This document shows positions 23,277 through 32,279 of a DNA stretch of 64,000 bases, piece by piece (positions within the stretch are counted from its first letter, which is position 1; the number at the start of each line of letters is the position of its first letter). Both the position numbers and the translations under genes were made by a program. The stretch is from Teichococcus aerophilus (GTDB lineage: Bacteria; Pseudomonadota; Alphaproteobacteria; Acetobacterales; Acetobacteraceae): positions 62,001 through 126,000 of the forward strand of contig NZ_JACTVA010000001.1 in the NCBI RefSeq assembly GCF_014490485.1, written 5' to 3'. The notes below the pieces were generated by a model. It ran no database searches, was not told the origin of the DNA, and was given only the letters and a program-made list of their open reading frames with translations.

Positions 23277-25068
23277 GATCACCGGGATCATGCCGGCCAC
23301 CGCCGCGTTGCAGCACTGGGTGGAGCGCTTCGGCGCGGCGCTGGCGGCGGGGGATGCGCGCGGCACCGCCGCGCTGTTCGGCGCCGAGTGCTACTGGCGG
23401 GACCTGGTCGCCTTCACCTGGACGCTGTGCACCCTGGAAGGCCGCGAGGCCATCGGCGCGATGGTGGCGCGGCAGGCCGGGTTGGTTCGCCCTGCCGCCA
23501 TCGCGGTCGAGGGCGAGGCGAAGCAGGGCGTGGATGGTGGCATCGAGGGCTGGATGACCTTCGAGACCGCCACGATGCGCGGCCGTGGCTATGTGCGGCT
23601 GCGGGACGGGCTGTGCTGGACCTTGCTGACCGCCGCCCGCGAGCTGAAAGGGTTCGAGGAGCGGGAGGGCCACCGCCGCGAACGTGGCGCCCCATCGCCC
23701 GACGAACGTGGCGGGCCGAGCTGGCTGGAGCGGCGCCAACGGCAGGCCGAAGCCCTGGGGCGCTCGGAACAGCCGGAGGTGCTGATCGTCGGTGGCGGCC
23801 AGGGCGGGCTTGGGCTGGGCGCGCGGCTGAAGCGGCTGGGCGTGCCCACCCTGATCGTCGATACGCATGAGCGGCCCGGCGACAACTGGCGCAAGCGCTA
23901 CAAGTCGCTCTGCCTGCATGACCCGGTCTGGTACGACCACATGCCGTACCTGCCCTTCCCGGCGCACTGGCCGGTGTTCACGCCGAAGGACAAGCTGGGC
24001 GACTGGCTGGAGATGTACGCGACCGTCATGGAACTGGATTGCTGGAACCGGACACGCTGCACCCACGCCGCCTTCGACGACGCAGCCGGGCGCTGGACAG
24101 TGACGCTGGACCGCGATGGCGAGGCGGTGACGCTGCACCCCCGGCAACTGGTGCTGGCCACCGGCATGGCCGGCCTGCCGCAGCTGCCCAGCTTTCCCGG
24201 CATGGAGACCTTCCGGGGCCAGCAGCACCATTCCAGCCGCCACGCCGGCGGCGGCGACTATCGCGGCCAGCGCGTGGTGGTGATCGGGGCCAACAACTCC
24301 GCCCACGACATCTGTGCCGATCTGTGGGAGCACGGCGCGAAGGTGACGATGGTGCAGCGTTCCTCTACCCTGGTGGTGCGGACGGACACGATGCTGCGCC
24401 GTGGCTGGGGCGCCCTGTATTCCGAGGAAGCCACCGAGGCCGGGATCGACACCGACACGGCGGATCTGCTGGCGGCCTCCATGCCCTACCGCGTGCAGCC
24501 GGCGCTGCAACGCCCGGTCTGGGACGACATCGCACAGGAAGACGCGCCGTTCTACGACCGCCTGCGCGCGGCGGGCTTCCTGCTGGATTTTGGCGAGGAC
24601 GGCTCGGGCCTCTCGCAGAAGTACCTTCGCCGCGGTTCCGGCTACTATATCGATGTCGGTACGTCCGAACTCATCGCGGACGGCCACATCAAGCTGGCGC
24701 AGGGCGCGGTCGAGGCGATCGTGCCGGAGGGCGTGCGGCTGGCCGATGGCACCGTTTTGCCGACCGATGTTATCATCTACGCGACCGGCTACGGTTCGAT
24801 GAATGGCTGGGCGGAACTGCTGATTTCCAAAGAGGTCGCCGACCGGGTCGGGCCGTGCTGGGGCCTGGGCAGCGGCACCACCCGCGACCCGGGGCCCTGG
24901 CAGGGCGAGTTACGCAACATGTGGAAGCCCACCGCGCAGCCGAACCTTTGGTTCCACGGGGGTAACCTGGCGCAGTCGCGCCATTACTCCCGCTACCTGG
25001 CCCTGCAACTGAAGGCGCGGTTCGAGGGGATGGCCACGCCCGTCTATGAGCCTGCGCCCGAAGCGTAG
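23263..25068 (+). CDS. Flavin-containing monooxygenase with N-terminal NTF2/SnoaL-like domain
   Basis: 601 residues. About residues 14-125 form an NTF2/SnoaL-like cup domain (WVERFGAALAAGDARGTAALF). An FMO follows: FAD motif VLIVGGGQGGLGLGARL at 173-190, DNWRKRYKSLCLHDP near 207-221, the FMO/BVMO fingerprint FRGQQHHSSRH at 317-327, NADPH site VVVIGANNSAHD near 338-349, and late ATGYGS. Such enzymes oxygenate amines, sulfur or ketones. The start at 23263 overlaps the aminotransferase stop and places the first domain at the N-terminus. The pair suggests processing of one nitrogenous or ketone substrate. This fusion is also seen in indolepyruvate-monooxygenase-like proteins, so the exact role is open. 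Confidence 0.85.
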   Translation: MSHAEITGIMPATAALQHWVERFGAALAAGDARGTAALFGAECYWRDLVAFTWTLCTLEGREAIGAMVARQAGLVRPAAIAVEGEAKQGVDGGIEGWMTFETATMRGRGYVRLRDGLCWTLLTAARELKGFEEREGHRRERGAPSPDERGGPSWLERRQRQAEALGRSEQPEVLIVGGGQGGLGLGARLKRLGVPTLIVDTHERPGDNWRKRYKSLCLHDPVWYDHMPYLPFPAHWPVFTPKDKLGDWLEMYATVMELDCWNRTRCTHAAFDDAAGRWTVTLDRDGEAVTLHPRQLVLATGMAGLPQLPSFPGMETFRGQQHHSSRHAGGGDYRGQRVVVIGANNSAHDICADLWEHGAKVTMVQRSSTLVVRTDTMLRRGWGALYSEEATEAGIDTDTADLLAASMPYRVQPALQRPVWDDIAQEDAPFYDRLRAAGFLLDFGEDGSGLSQKYLRRGSGYYIDVGTSELIADGHIKLAQGAVEAIVPEGVRLADGTVLPTDVIIYATGYGSMNGWAELLISKEVADRVGPCWGLGSGTTRDPGPWQGELRNMWKPTAQPNLWFHGGNLAQSRHYSRYLALQLKARFEGMATPVYEPAPEA

Positions 25069-25180
25069 CGTGCACAGGGCCAGGGCCTGCCGCGCACCGG
25101 GTGCGGACAGCGGCGGCTGGGGCGCGCGTCACTGGTGAAATGGGCAGGGAAGCGGTGCCCGCGGGCAAAGGCGCGGCGGA

Positions 25181-26125
25181 TTACTGCGTGCGGAGTGCTT
25201 TGACGAAACGTTGTTCCATCACCTCCTTGCCCCATTGCTGGCCCGTCCGCTCCTCCACCAGTTGAAAGCCCTGCGCCTCGTAGAGGCGCCGGGCGGTGTG
25301 CAGGCCTTGGAAGGTCCAGAGGTGGATGGAATCGAAGCCTTGCGCTTCGCAGAACCTGAGCGCGGCCGACAGCAGCCGCGTCCCGGCCCCGCTACCCCGC
25401 GCCCCGTCGTCGACGATGAACCAGCGCAGATGCGCGATGCCGTTCCCCATGTCCTCGCCATCGATCGCCACGGTGCCGACGATCCGGTCGCCCCGCCGCG
25501 CCAGCCACAGGCCGTTGCAGGGGCGGTCGAGCCGGGCGGAGAACTCGGCGAGGCCGGACGCCACCAGAGCCTCGAAGGATGCGCCGAACCCGGCCTCGCG
25601 TGCGTAGTAGCGGGCATGCATCTCCGCGCAGCGCCCCAGGGCGCCGGGGCGGTATCCGGCGTCGATGCTGATGGAAGCAGGCGCTGGAGCCGCGCCCCGG
25701 CTGGCGGCGAGGGCATCCGCGTAGAGCCGCAGCCCCTCCACGATTACCCGGTGCTGGGCCGGGGGCAGATGTTCCAACGCCCCCGCCACCTGGCGGCGGG
25801 CGAAGCCGTTGATGGCGGCAACCGTGGCGCGACCCTGCGGCGTCAGGGAGAGCAGCTTGGCCCGGCCATCGTTGCCGGCCGGCGCTTCGGCCACCTCTCC
25901 GGCCTCCACCAGCTTTCGCGCCATGCGGCTGACGCTGGATTTCTCCAGGCCGAGAAGGCCTGACAGTGCGGCGGCGGTGACGTCGTCGCGCGCTTCGATC
26001 TCCAGCAAGGCATGGACGGCGGAAGGGGGCAGGTCCACGCCGGCCAGGCCCTCCCGCATGAAGCCAAGCTCACGGACCAGGCGGCGCGAGGCGTCGCGGA
26101 TGGGCTCGACCGACGTGATAGCCAC
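25181..26125 (-). CDS. MarR regulator fused to GNAT acetyltransferase
   Basis: 314 residues. N-terminal MarR winged helix (about 25-100: LSGLLGLEKSSVSRMARKLVEAG, then DGRAKLLSLTPQG) joined to a GNAT domain (about 155-310) with IAHLRWFIVDDGARGSGAGTRLL, containing the acetyl-CoA loop R-G-S-G-A-G. Fusions of this type are known as bifunctional HTH/GNAT proteins. I choose GTG at 26125, preceded by AAGGGGA; no in-frame ATG precedes the conserved region. The divergent Bug SBP gene is 225 bp away, and an imperfect palindrome 24 bases upstream of the start suggests autoregulation. Substrate of the acetyltransferase is unknown. Confidence 0.85.
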   Translation of the reverse strand: MAITSVEPIRDASRRLVRELGFMREGLAGVDLPPSAVHALLEIEARDDVTAAALSGLLGLEKSSVSRMARKLVEAGEVAEAPAGNDGRAKLLSLTPQGRATVAAINGFARRQVAGALEHLPPAQHRVIVEGLRLYADALAASRGAAPAPASISIDAGYRPGALGRCAEMHARYYAREAGFGASFEALVASGLAEFSARLDRPCNGLWLARRGDRIVGTVAIDGEDMGNGIAHLRWFIVDDGARGSGAGTRLLSAALRFCEAQGFDSIHLWTFQGLHTARRLYEAQGFQLVEERTGQQWGKEVMEQRFVKALRTQ

Positions 26126-26148
26126 GATACCATCCCCTTGGCAATAAA

Positions 26149-26163
26149 GTTGCACGATACAAC
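26149..26163. promoter_or_regulatory. Candidate MarR operator (GTTG-N7-CAAC)
   Basis: Imperfect 15-bp palindrome with perfect 4-bp arms in an AT-rich patch of the gap between the MarR-GNAT gene and the Bug SBP gene. MarR proteins typically bind short palindromes close to their own start, as here. Confidence 0.5.
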
Positions 26164-26350
26164 TATTAAAGAGGGCCGCCAAGCGATGTGATTGCCACAG
26201 GGGTGGGGCAGGACGCTGGCGCCCGCGATTGCCCAATCGGGCCCGCGGTGGCCCTGTTCCGTGGGAAAGCGACTAGCCATGCGGGTCAAAGCTCCGCATT
26301 CTTTCGCCTCCAAGAAAGAACTGGACAAACAGGTCCGGGAGGAACGTCGC

Positions 26351-27328
26351 ATGATCACACGTCGCACCGCGTTCGCAGCGCTCGCCGGCGCCAGCGGGCT
26401 GTTGCCGGCCGGCCTTCGGGCGCAGGACGCCTATCCCAGCCGCAGCGTGACCATGCTGGTCGGCTTCGCTCCAGGCGGTGGCACGGACATCATCGCGCGG
26501 CTGCTGGCGCCATCGCTGCAGGCCGAGCTCGGCCAGGCCGTCGCGGTGGACAACCGGGCCGGCGCCAGCGGCACCCTGGCCGCCGCGGCGGTCGCCCGCG
26601 CGCGGCCCGATGGCTACACGCTGCTGATGGGCACGGTGTCGACCCAGGCCGTGGTGGCGCCGCTGATGCGCAACCCGCCCTATGACCAGAACAACGACTT
26701 CACGCCGATCGGCCTGGCCGGAACGGTGCCCCTGGCGGCGGTGGTGCCGGCGCGGGCGCCGTACCAGGACCTGAAGGGCCTGATCGAGTTCGCCCGGCAG
26801 AATCCCGGCAAGCTGAACTACGCGTCCTCCGGCATCGCCACGCAGCAGCATCTGGCGGCCGAGATGCTGTGCCAGGCTGCCGGCATCCAGATGACGCATG
26901 TGCCCTATCGCGGCACCGGCCCGGTCCTGAACGACCTGATGGCCGGTACGCTGGACCTGGCGATCGACACCCTGCCGACGCACCTGCCGCATCTGCGCAG
27001 CGGCAGCACGCGCGCCCTGGCCGTGACCACCGCCCAGCGCGTGCAGGCCCTGCCGGATATCCCCACCGTGGCGGAAAGCGGCTTCCCGGGCTTCGAGATT
27101 ACCGTCTGGTACATGATGCTCGGGCCGGCCGGCCTGCCGCCGCAGGTGACGCAACGCTGCGTGCAGGCGCTGAACAAGGCGTTGCAGGAGCCTGCCAACC
27201 GCTCCCGGCTGGAAGAGGCCGGCTTCCTGCCCGGTGGCGGCAGCGCCGCCGACGCGGCGGATCTGGTGCGGCGCGAGGCAGCGCGCTACGGCGCCCTGGT
27301 GCAACGCGCCGGCATCCGCGTCGACTGA
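26351..27328 (+). CDS. Bug/TctC-family solute-binding protein
   Basis: 325 residues. Signal MITRRTAFAALAGASGLLPAG with a twin-arginine pattern, cut after GLRAQ. The family core reads SRSVTMLVGFAPGGGTDIIARLLAP, NRAGASGTLAA, YRGTGPVLNDLMAGTLDLAIDTLPT and the late GFPGFEITVWYMMLGPAGLP. Bug proteins bind carboxylates, amides or pyridine acids in the periplasm and some serve TctAB permeases, which are absent here. The start at 26351 follows GGAGGAAC. It is divergent from the MarR-GNAT gene, its likely regulator. Ligand unknown. Confidence 0.88.
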   Translation: MITRRTAFAALAGASGLLPAGLRAQDAYPSRSVTMLVGFAPGGGTDIIARLLAPSLQAELGQAVAVDNRAGASGTLAAAAVARARPDGYTLLMGTVSTQAVVAPLMRNPPYDQNNDFTPIGLAGTVPLAAVVPARAPYQDLKGLIEFARQNPGKLNYASSGIATQQHLAAEMLCQAAGIQMTHVPYRGTGPVLNDLMAGTLDLAIDTLPTHLPHLRSGSTRALAVTTAQRVQALPDIPTVAESGFPGFEITVWYMMLGPAGLPPQVTQRCVQALNKALQEPANRSRLEEAGFLPGGGSAADAADLVRREAARYGALVQRAGIRVD

Positions 27329-27349
27329 GCGGAGGCCGGGCACGGGGGC

Positions 27350-27377
27350 GGGAGGGCTGCGCCTTTCTGCCCCTCCC
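27350..27377. terminator. Possible hairpin between convergent genes
   Basis: GGGAGGG (27350-27356) can pair with CCCTCCC (27371-27377) across a 14-base loop, in the 87-bp gap between the converging Bug SBP and aldo/keto reductase genes. No T run, so only a possible terminator. Confidence 0.35.
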
Positions 27378-27415
27378 TGCCGTCAGAGTGCGATGGATTC
27401 AAACGGGAAGCGGGC

Positions 27416-28525
27416 TCACGTGCGGATGTCGGCACCCCCGAACACGATCTGGTTGCGGAGCTGCGGCTGAAACAGGTTGTAGAGGAAATTACGGCCGCCC
27501 CCGCTCGCCGTGTCGAGCAGCTCCAGATGCTGGGGTGAAAGGGCGAGGCCGAGCGCGGCCACATTGTCCGTCACCTGCCCGGCACGGCTCACACCCATCA
27601 GGGTGGAGGCGACGCCGGGCCGTCCCACCACCCAGGCCAGCGCGACGCGGGCCGGGCTTTCGCCCATCTCGTCCGCCACCTGCTTGAGGCCGGCGACGAT
27701 GGTCCAGTTGCGCTCGGTGAACAGGCTGTCGCCGAAGGGGTTGTCGCCATCCAGCCGCTTGTCGTCCTCGGCGCGCGCGCGGCCGCCCGCCTCCGCCTGG
27801 TTCGGCACACCGCCCTGGCGCGGCTCGGCGGCTTCGACGGCGGCGCGGTCGTACTTGCCGGTCAGCAGGCCGTAGGCCAGCGGGCTCCACGGCACCAGGC
27901 CCATGCCCATCGCCTGGCCCAGGGGCACGTGCTCGTTCTCCACGCCACGCTCGACCAGCGAGTAGAAGTACTGCAGCCCGACGGGGGCGGGCAGCCCACG
28001 CAGCCGCGCCAGCGTGGCCAGCTGCGCGGCATACCAGGCCGGGGTGTTGGAAATGCCCCAGTAGCGGATCTTCCCCGCCTGGATCAGCGCCGCCATCGTC
28101 TGTAGCAGCTCCTCCGCGGGGGTGATGCCATCCCAGATATGGACCCAGTAGAGATCGATGAAGTCGGTCCGCAGCCGCTGGAGCGAGCGCCCGACCGCCG
28201 CGTGGATGTGCCGCGCGCCGTTGCCGCCCTGGTGGAACCCCTGGCCGGTCGCGAAGCCGGATTTGGTGGCGATCACCATCCGGTCGCGCAAGCCTTGCTC
28301 GGCGACGAACTGGCCAACCAGCTCCTCCGACCTTCCGGCGGAATAGGCGTCGGCGGTGTCGATGAAATTGCCGCCCAGCTCGGCATAGCGCTGGAAGATG
28401 GTGCGGCTGCCGGCCTCGTCCGCGCCCCAGCGCGCGGTACCGAAGGTCATCGTACCCAGGGCCAGCGGGCTGACCAGCAGGCCCGAGTGGCCGAGCGGGC
28501 GGTAGGTCTGAAGGTTCATCGGCAT
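27416..28525 (-). CDS. Aldo/keto reductase
   Basis: 369 residues, a TIM-barrel NADPH-dependent carbonyl reductase. Catalytic tetrad positions are readable: Asp and Tyr in IDTADAYSAGRSEELVG (near residues 55-71), Lys in VIATKSGF and His in LYWVHIWD. The NADPH-binding end has GVSRAGQVTDNVAALGL near 315-331. Of several close starts (GTG 28528, ATG 28525, ATG 28519) I take 28525, five bases after GGGAGAG. It is divergent from a LysR gene 93 bp away, the usual arrangement for LysR-regulated reductases. The substrate, probably an aldehyde or ketone, cannot be read from sequence. Confidence 0.87.
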   Translation of the reverse strand: MPMNLQTYRPLGHSGLLVSPLALGTMTFGTARWGADEAGSRTIFQRYAELGGNFIDTADAYSAGRSEELVGQFVAEQGLRDRMVIATKSGFATGQGFHQGGNGARHIHAAVGRSLQRLRTDFIDLYWVHIWDGITPAEELLQTMAALIQAGKIRYWGISNTPAWYAAQLATLARLRGLPAPVGLQYFYSLVERGVENEHVPLGQAMGMGLVPWSPLAYGLLTGKYDRAAVEAAEPRQGGVPNQAEAGGRARAEDDKRLDGDNPFGDSLFTERNWTIVAGLKQVADEMGESPARVALAWVVGRPGVASTLMGVSRAGQVTDNVAALGLALSPQHLELLDTASGGGRNFLYNLFQPQLRNQIVFGGADIRT

Positions 28526-28618
28526 CACATCTCTCCCGGATACGCCGCAAAGATGGACTGTGGCCGGAGGGTCGATTAGTGCCTGAACGGCGCATGGGTT
28601 GCTGAAGGATTTTCACCA

Positions 28619-29506
28619 ATGGACCGCGAGCTTTGGTCGGGCCTGGCCGTGTTCGCCGAGATCGTGGCAGCCGGCAGTTTCGCGAAGGCGGCGACGCGCC
28701 TTGGGCTTTCGGCATCGGCGCTGAGCCATGCCATGCGCGCTCTGGAGGGCCGGCTGGGCATCCGCCTGCTGGACCGGACCACCCGCTCGCTCTCACCCAC
28801 CCGCGCCGGCGAGCAGTTGCTGCTGCGGCTGCGCCCGGCCATGGCCTCGGTGGAGGATATGCTGGCCGAGCTGGACCTGGCGCGCGACCGCCCGGTGGGG
28901 CTGGTCCGCGTCAATGCGCATCGGTCGGCCGCCGTCCACGCGGTGCTGCCTCGTCTTACGACGCTCGCGCGGCGCTGCCCGGACGTCGCGGTGGACCTCG
29001 TCGTCAGCGACGGGTTGGTGGACATCGTGGCCGAGCGGTTCGATTGCGGCGTGCGGCATTCCGGCGGGCTGCAGGCGGACATGATCTCGGTCCGGATCAG
29101 CGAACCCATGGAACTCGTCTTCGCGGCATCGCCGTCCTATCTCGACGCGCATGGCGCGCCGGCGACGCCGGATGACCTCGGTGCCCACCGGTGCATCAGC
29201 TACCGCCATACCTCCTCTGGCGCGCTCCATCGCTGGGATTTCGTGCGGGAGGGCGAGATGTTCGGGCGCGCGGTGCCCGAGACCTTCATCACCAACGATG
29301 TAGACGTGATGCGGGACGCGGCGCTGAGCGGGCTTGGCATCGTGTGCCTCCTGCGGGTGCAGGCCGCCCCCTATCTGGCGGACGGGTCGCTGACCGAAGT
29401 GCTGGCGGGATGGGCACCGATGCTGGCCCCCAACCACCTGTACTATCCCAGCCGCCGCCAGCCGAGCGCGGCGTTCCGCGCCTTCCTGGAGGTGATGCGG
29501 GCCTGA
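28619..29506 (+). CDS. LysR-family transcriptional regulator
   Basis: 295 residues. DNA-binding domain in the first 60 residues with SFAKAATRLGLSASALSHAMRALE, then a substrate domain with RVNAHRSAAVHAVLPRL near 98-114 and GLGIVCLLRVQAAPYLADG near 237-255. The layout resembles the CrgA/AaeR-like group that often controls oxidoreductases. It is divergent from the aldo/keto reductase gene, the probable target. I see no clear T-N11-A palindrome in the 93-bp gap. Confidence 0.88.
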   Translation: MDRELWSGLAVFAEIVAAGSFAKAATRLGLSASALSHAMRALEGRLGIRLLDRTTRSLSPTRAGEQLLLRLRPAMASVEDMLAELDLARDRPVGLVRVNAHRSAAVHAVLPRLTTLARRCPDVAVDLVVSDGLVDIVAERFDCGVRHSGGLQADMISVRISEPMELVFAASPSYLDAHGAPATPDDLGAHRCISYRHTSSGALHRWDFVREGEMFGRAVPETFITNDVDVMRDAALSGLGIVCLLRVQAAPYLADGSLTEVLAGWAPMLAPNHLYYPSRRQPSAAFRAFLEVMRA

Positions 29507-29552
29507 GGGCGCGGCCCTGCCTCACAGTGCGCGCCTGCAGGCCGATGCGCCG

Positions 29553-29630
29553 ATGAACGTGCCGGACCATGCCACCTACTATGGCGGCACGGCCAACGGT
29601 TACACCGACTACCCGGCCCTGAGCGCCTGA
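29553..29630 (+). pseudogene. Possible C-terminal gene remnant
   Basis: A short frame ending MNVPDHATYYGGTANGYTDY plus PALSA and a stop looks protein-like in composition (Tyr, Asn, Asp rich, unlike random frames here), but it has no ribosome site and no family I can name. It may be the tail of a lost gene between the LysR gene and the converging SBP gene. Low confidence. Confidence 0.2.
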
Positions 29631-29650
29631 CCTCGCCGCGCGTCCGTCAA

Positions 29651-31240
29651 TCAGGCCCGGCGGACGTTCCAGAACACCGGGAAGCCCGGCAGCACGCCGG
29701 TCAGGTCCTTGCGGTAGGACGTGGCGTAGAAATACTGGCCTAGCGGGATGTAGGGCACATCCTGGAAGGCCTGGCGCTGGATGTCCGCCGCGATGCGCTG
29801 TTGCGCGGCGACGTCCGGCGCATCCAGCCACTGGCCGCGCAACTCCTCGATACGGGGGCTGTCGGGCCAGCCATAGGAGGCATTCTCCCCGTTGCTCCAC
29901 AGCAGCGCATGCGTGGCGGGGGTCGCCTGGTCCAGCCCGCCCCAGAAATTGCTCAGCACGCTCCAGCCGCCCTTGGCCGGCGCTTCCTTGCTGACCCGGC
30001 GCTGGACGACGCTGCCCCAGTCCGTCGGCTGGTAGTCGACGGTGAAGCCGAGCCTGGTCATCAGGTCCGCGGTGACGTCGCCGGCGGCCTTCAGGATGGG
30101 CAGGTCCGTGGCGCCGAGGACGACGACCGGCTCTCCCTTGTAGCCGGCGGCGAGGATGGCGGCCTTGGCGGCGGCCAGGTCACGCGGGCTGGTGAGGGCC
30201 TCGAGGCTGGCATCGGTCGCCATGGGCGTCTTGGGGCAAAAGATGCCGACGCCCTCGCCCCACAGGTCGGGATCGGTCCCCGCGGCGGCCTGCATGAAAT
30301 CGGACTGCGTGACGGCGGAGAGCACCGCGCGGCGGATGGCTGGATTGTTGAACGGAGCTTGCAGATGGTTCATCCGCATGCAGCCGATATAGCCGGACTT
30401 GTCCAGCACCTCGACGGCGATGCGGCGGTCCCGCTTCAGCAGCGGCAGCAGGTCCGGCGGCGGCAGCTCGTACCAGTCCACCTCGCCGGCCTGCAGGGCG
30501 GAGACGGCGGAGGACGGTTCCGGCATCACCAGCCATTCCACCCGCTCGAAACTCGCCCGCTTGGGGCCAGCGGTGCCGGAGGGGGTGCCCTCCTCGCGCG
30601 GTACGTAGCCATCGAAGCGGGCATAGGCCACGCGGGCGCCGGGCACCCGCTCATCCGCCAGGAAGCGGTAGGGGCCGCTGCCCACCATCTCCGTCACCTG
30701 CTTGAAGGGATCGGTGCGCGCCAGCCGCTCCGGCATCATCGCCGCCATGTTGTTGGCGGTCTTGGCCAGCGCGGCGGGCAGTTGCGGGAAGGGGCGCTTC
30801 AGGCGGAACAGGATGGTCTTGTCGTCGGGGGCGGAGAGTTCCTCGGTCGCCGCCATCAGGGTGCGGCCGTAGGTGTCCCGCTTGCTCCAGCGCTCGATAC
30901 TGGCGACGCAGTCCCGGGCCAGCACCGGGGTGCCGTCGTGCCACTTGAGGCCGGGGCGCAACGTCAGCGTCCAGCGCAGCCCGTCCGCCGCCACCTGGTG
31001 GCCGACGAGCATCTGCGGCACGGGGCGCAACTGCTCGTCCTGCCCATACAGGGTGTCGAACACCATGTAGGCGTGGTGGCGGGTGACGTAGGCGGGGGTC
31101 CAGACCGGGTCGAGCACGGCGAGGTCGGCCTGCGGCACGAAGCGCAGCGGCTTCGCCGCCTGGGCGCGGGCAAGGCGCGGCGCGGCCAGGGGTGCGGCCA
31201 GCAGCGCGGCGGAAGCGCCGATGAGGTCACGCCGTTTCAT
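29651..31240 (-). CDS. Family-5 solute-binding protein, Tat-like class
   Basis: 529 residues. N-terminus MKRRDLIGASAALLAAP with a Tat-like RRDLI, signal end RLARAQA. Mature part starts LRFVPQADLAVLDPVWTPAY and has HHAYMVFDTLYG, WHDGTPVLARDCVASIERW, MVGSGPYRFLADE and the class ending GFPVFWNVRRA. It is closest in pattern to the SBPs at 5401 and 60879. The ATGA overlap with the amidohydrolase gene upstream shows co-translation, and both could be the tail of the TRAP/RuBisCO-like operon or a separate unit starting near 32200. It has no ABC partners here. Ligand unknown; the amidohydrolase hints at a lactone, amide or carboxylate. Confidence 0.88.
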   Translation of the reverse strand: MKRRDLIGASAALLAAPLAAPRLARAQAAKPLRFVPQADLAVLDPVWTPAYVTRHHAYMVFDTLYGQDEQLRPVPQMLVGHQVAADGLRWTLTLRPGLKWHDGTPVLARDCVASIERWSKRDTYGRTLMAATEELSAPDDKTILFRLKRPFPQLPAALAKTANNMAAMMPERLARTDPFKQVTEMVGSGPYRFLADERVPGARVAYARFDGYVPREEGTPSGTAGPKRASFERVEWLVMPEPSSAVSALQAGEVDWYELPPPDLLPLLKRDRRIAVEVLDKSGYIGCMRMNHLQAPFNNPAIRRAVLSAVTQSDFMQAAAGTDPDLWGEGVGIFCPKTPMATDASLEALTSPRDLAAAKAAILAAGYKGEPVVVLGATDLPILKAAGDVTADLMTRLGFTVDYQPTDWGSVVQRRVSKEAPAKGGWSVLSNFWGGLDQATPATHALLWSNGENASYGWPDSPRIEELRGQWLDAPDVAAQQRIAADIQRQAFQDVPYIPLGQYFYATSYRKDLTGVLPGFPVFWNVRRA

Positions 31241-32166
31241 GATGTCAGGTCCTGTTCCGGGAAGTTGTAGATGCGGGCCGCATTGTCGTGGAACACCGCG
31301 CGCTGCTCAGCGGCGGTGAAGGGCTGCAGGATGGTGCGGATGCTGTCGCAGATGGCGGCATAGGTCATGGTGCGGCGGGCAACGGGGAAGTCGGTGCCGA
31401 ACAGGCAGCGCGCGGGGCCGAAGATCTCCAGGATAGGCAGCACCACCTGCCGCAGCGCCTCCACGCTCGTGTCCGGAGCGTAGGCGCTGGCGTTGGAGAG
31501 CTTGATGGCGATGTTGGGCCGTGCCGCCATCGCCCGCAGGCCGTCCCGCCACCTTGCCAGCCCCTCGGCGTCCCGGTCGAGCGGCGAGCCGCAATGGTTG
31601 ACGATGAAGCGCTGCTCGGGATGCTCGGCGGCGAGGGCCGCGAGGTCCTGCGCCTGATAGGGGTTCATCAGCAGCTCCAGCACCAGGCCGTGGCGGCGCA
31701 GCAGCGCCAGGCCCCGGCGCCAGGCGGGGTCGGCCAGTACCTGATGCTCGGTCCAGCGGCGGGCGGGGTCGGGGTGCCAGCGGATGGTTTCCCGCACGCC
31801 GATGACGCGGGGCGATGCGGCGAGCTGGCGTTCCAGCGTGGCCTCGGCATTCGCCGCCGCCAGAGGCACGGAGGCGATGTAGCGCCCGGCGATCTGGCCC
31901 GGGCGATCCAGCCCTTCCAGCCAGGCGGTTTCCTCAGCGGGGTCGCGCGAGCGGTCCCACAGCGCCTCGACATGCACGGAGCCGGTGACGCCCTGTCCCG
32001 CCATGTCGGCCAACAGGTCGGCGATCAGGTAGTCCCGCCGCAGGTAGCCGATATCGCCCAGCGCGCCGATGCCCTGGCCGGCGAGCCAGGGATGCCGCCC
32101 GAGCGAGAGGTCCCAGAGGTGGTGGTGGGCGTCGATGATCGGCCCTGCGTAGCGGCGCTCGCCCAT
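31237..32166 (-). CDS. Amidohydrolase_2-type TIM-barrel hydrolase
   Basis: 309 residues of the metal-dependent amidohydrolase family that includes lactonases and decarboxylases. The HxH motif is in IIDAHHHLWD (about 10-19), a further conserved His lies in FIVNHCGSPLDRD and the late Asp in CLFGTDFPVARR (near 258-269). Such genes sit in sugar-acid lactone and aromatic pathways, for example L-fuconolactonase-like or 2-pyrone-4,6-dicarboxylate lactonase-like proteins. It overlaps the SBP gene by 4 bp downstream and lies 113 bp below the acid-sugar kinase gene, so it may belong to that pathway. Exact substrate unknown. Confidence 0.83.
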   Translation of the reverse strand: MGERRYAGPIIDAHHHLWDLSLGRHPWLAGQGIGALGDIGYLRRDYLIADLLADMAGQGVTGSVHVEALWDRSRDPAEETAWLEGLDRPGQIAGRYIASVPLAAANAEATLERQLAASPRVIGVRETIRWHPDPARRWTEHQVLADPAWRRGLALLRRHGLVLELLMNPYQAQDLAALAAEHPEQRFIVNHCGSPLDRDAEGLARWRDGLRAMAARPNIAIKLSNASAYAPDTSVEALRQVVLPILEIFGPARCLFGTDFPVARRTMTYAAICDSIRTILQPFTAAEQRAVFHDNAARIYNFPEQDLTS

Positions 32167-32279
32167 GCTGTTCCTGCGGCTGCTGCGGAAGCATGCATGA
32201 TTGCGCCGCTGGCCACGGTTGTCGCCCCGCGAATCGCGCCATTGGCGGAAAGGCCGGCGCGTGTCCCGCCTCCGGCTGC

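Noticed and set aside
25093-25105. CGCACC-G-GGTGCG as a terminator between the FMO and MarR-GNAT genes
   Set aside because: The symmetrical form leaves too small a loop and has no T run; stem strength is uncertain.
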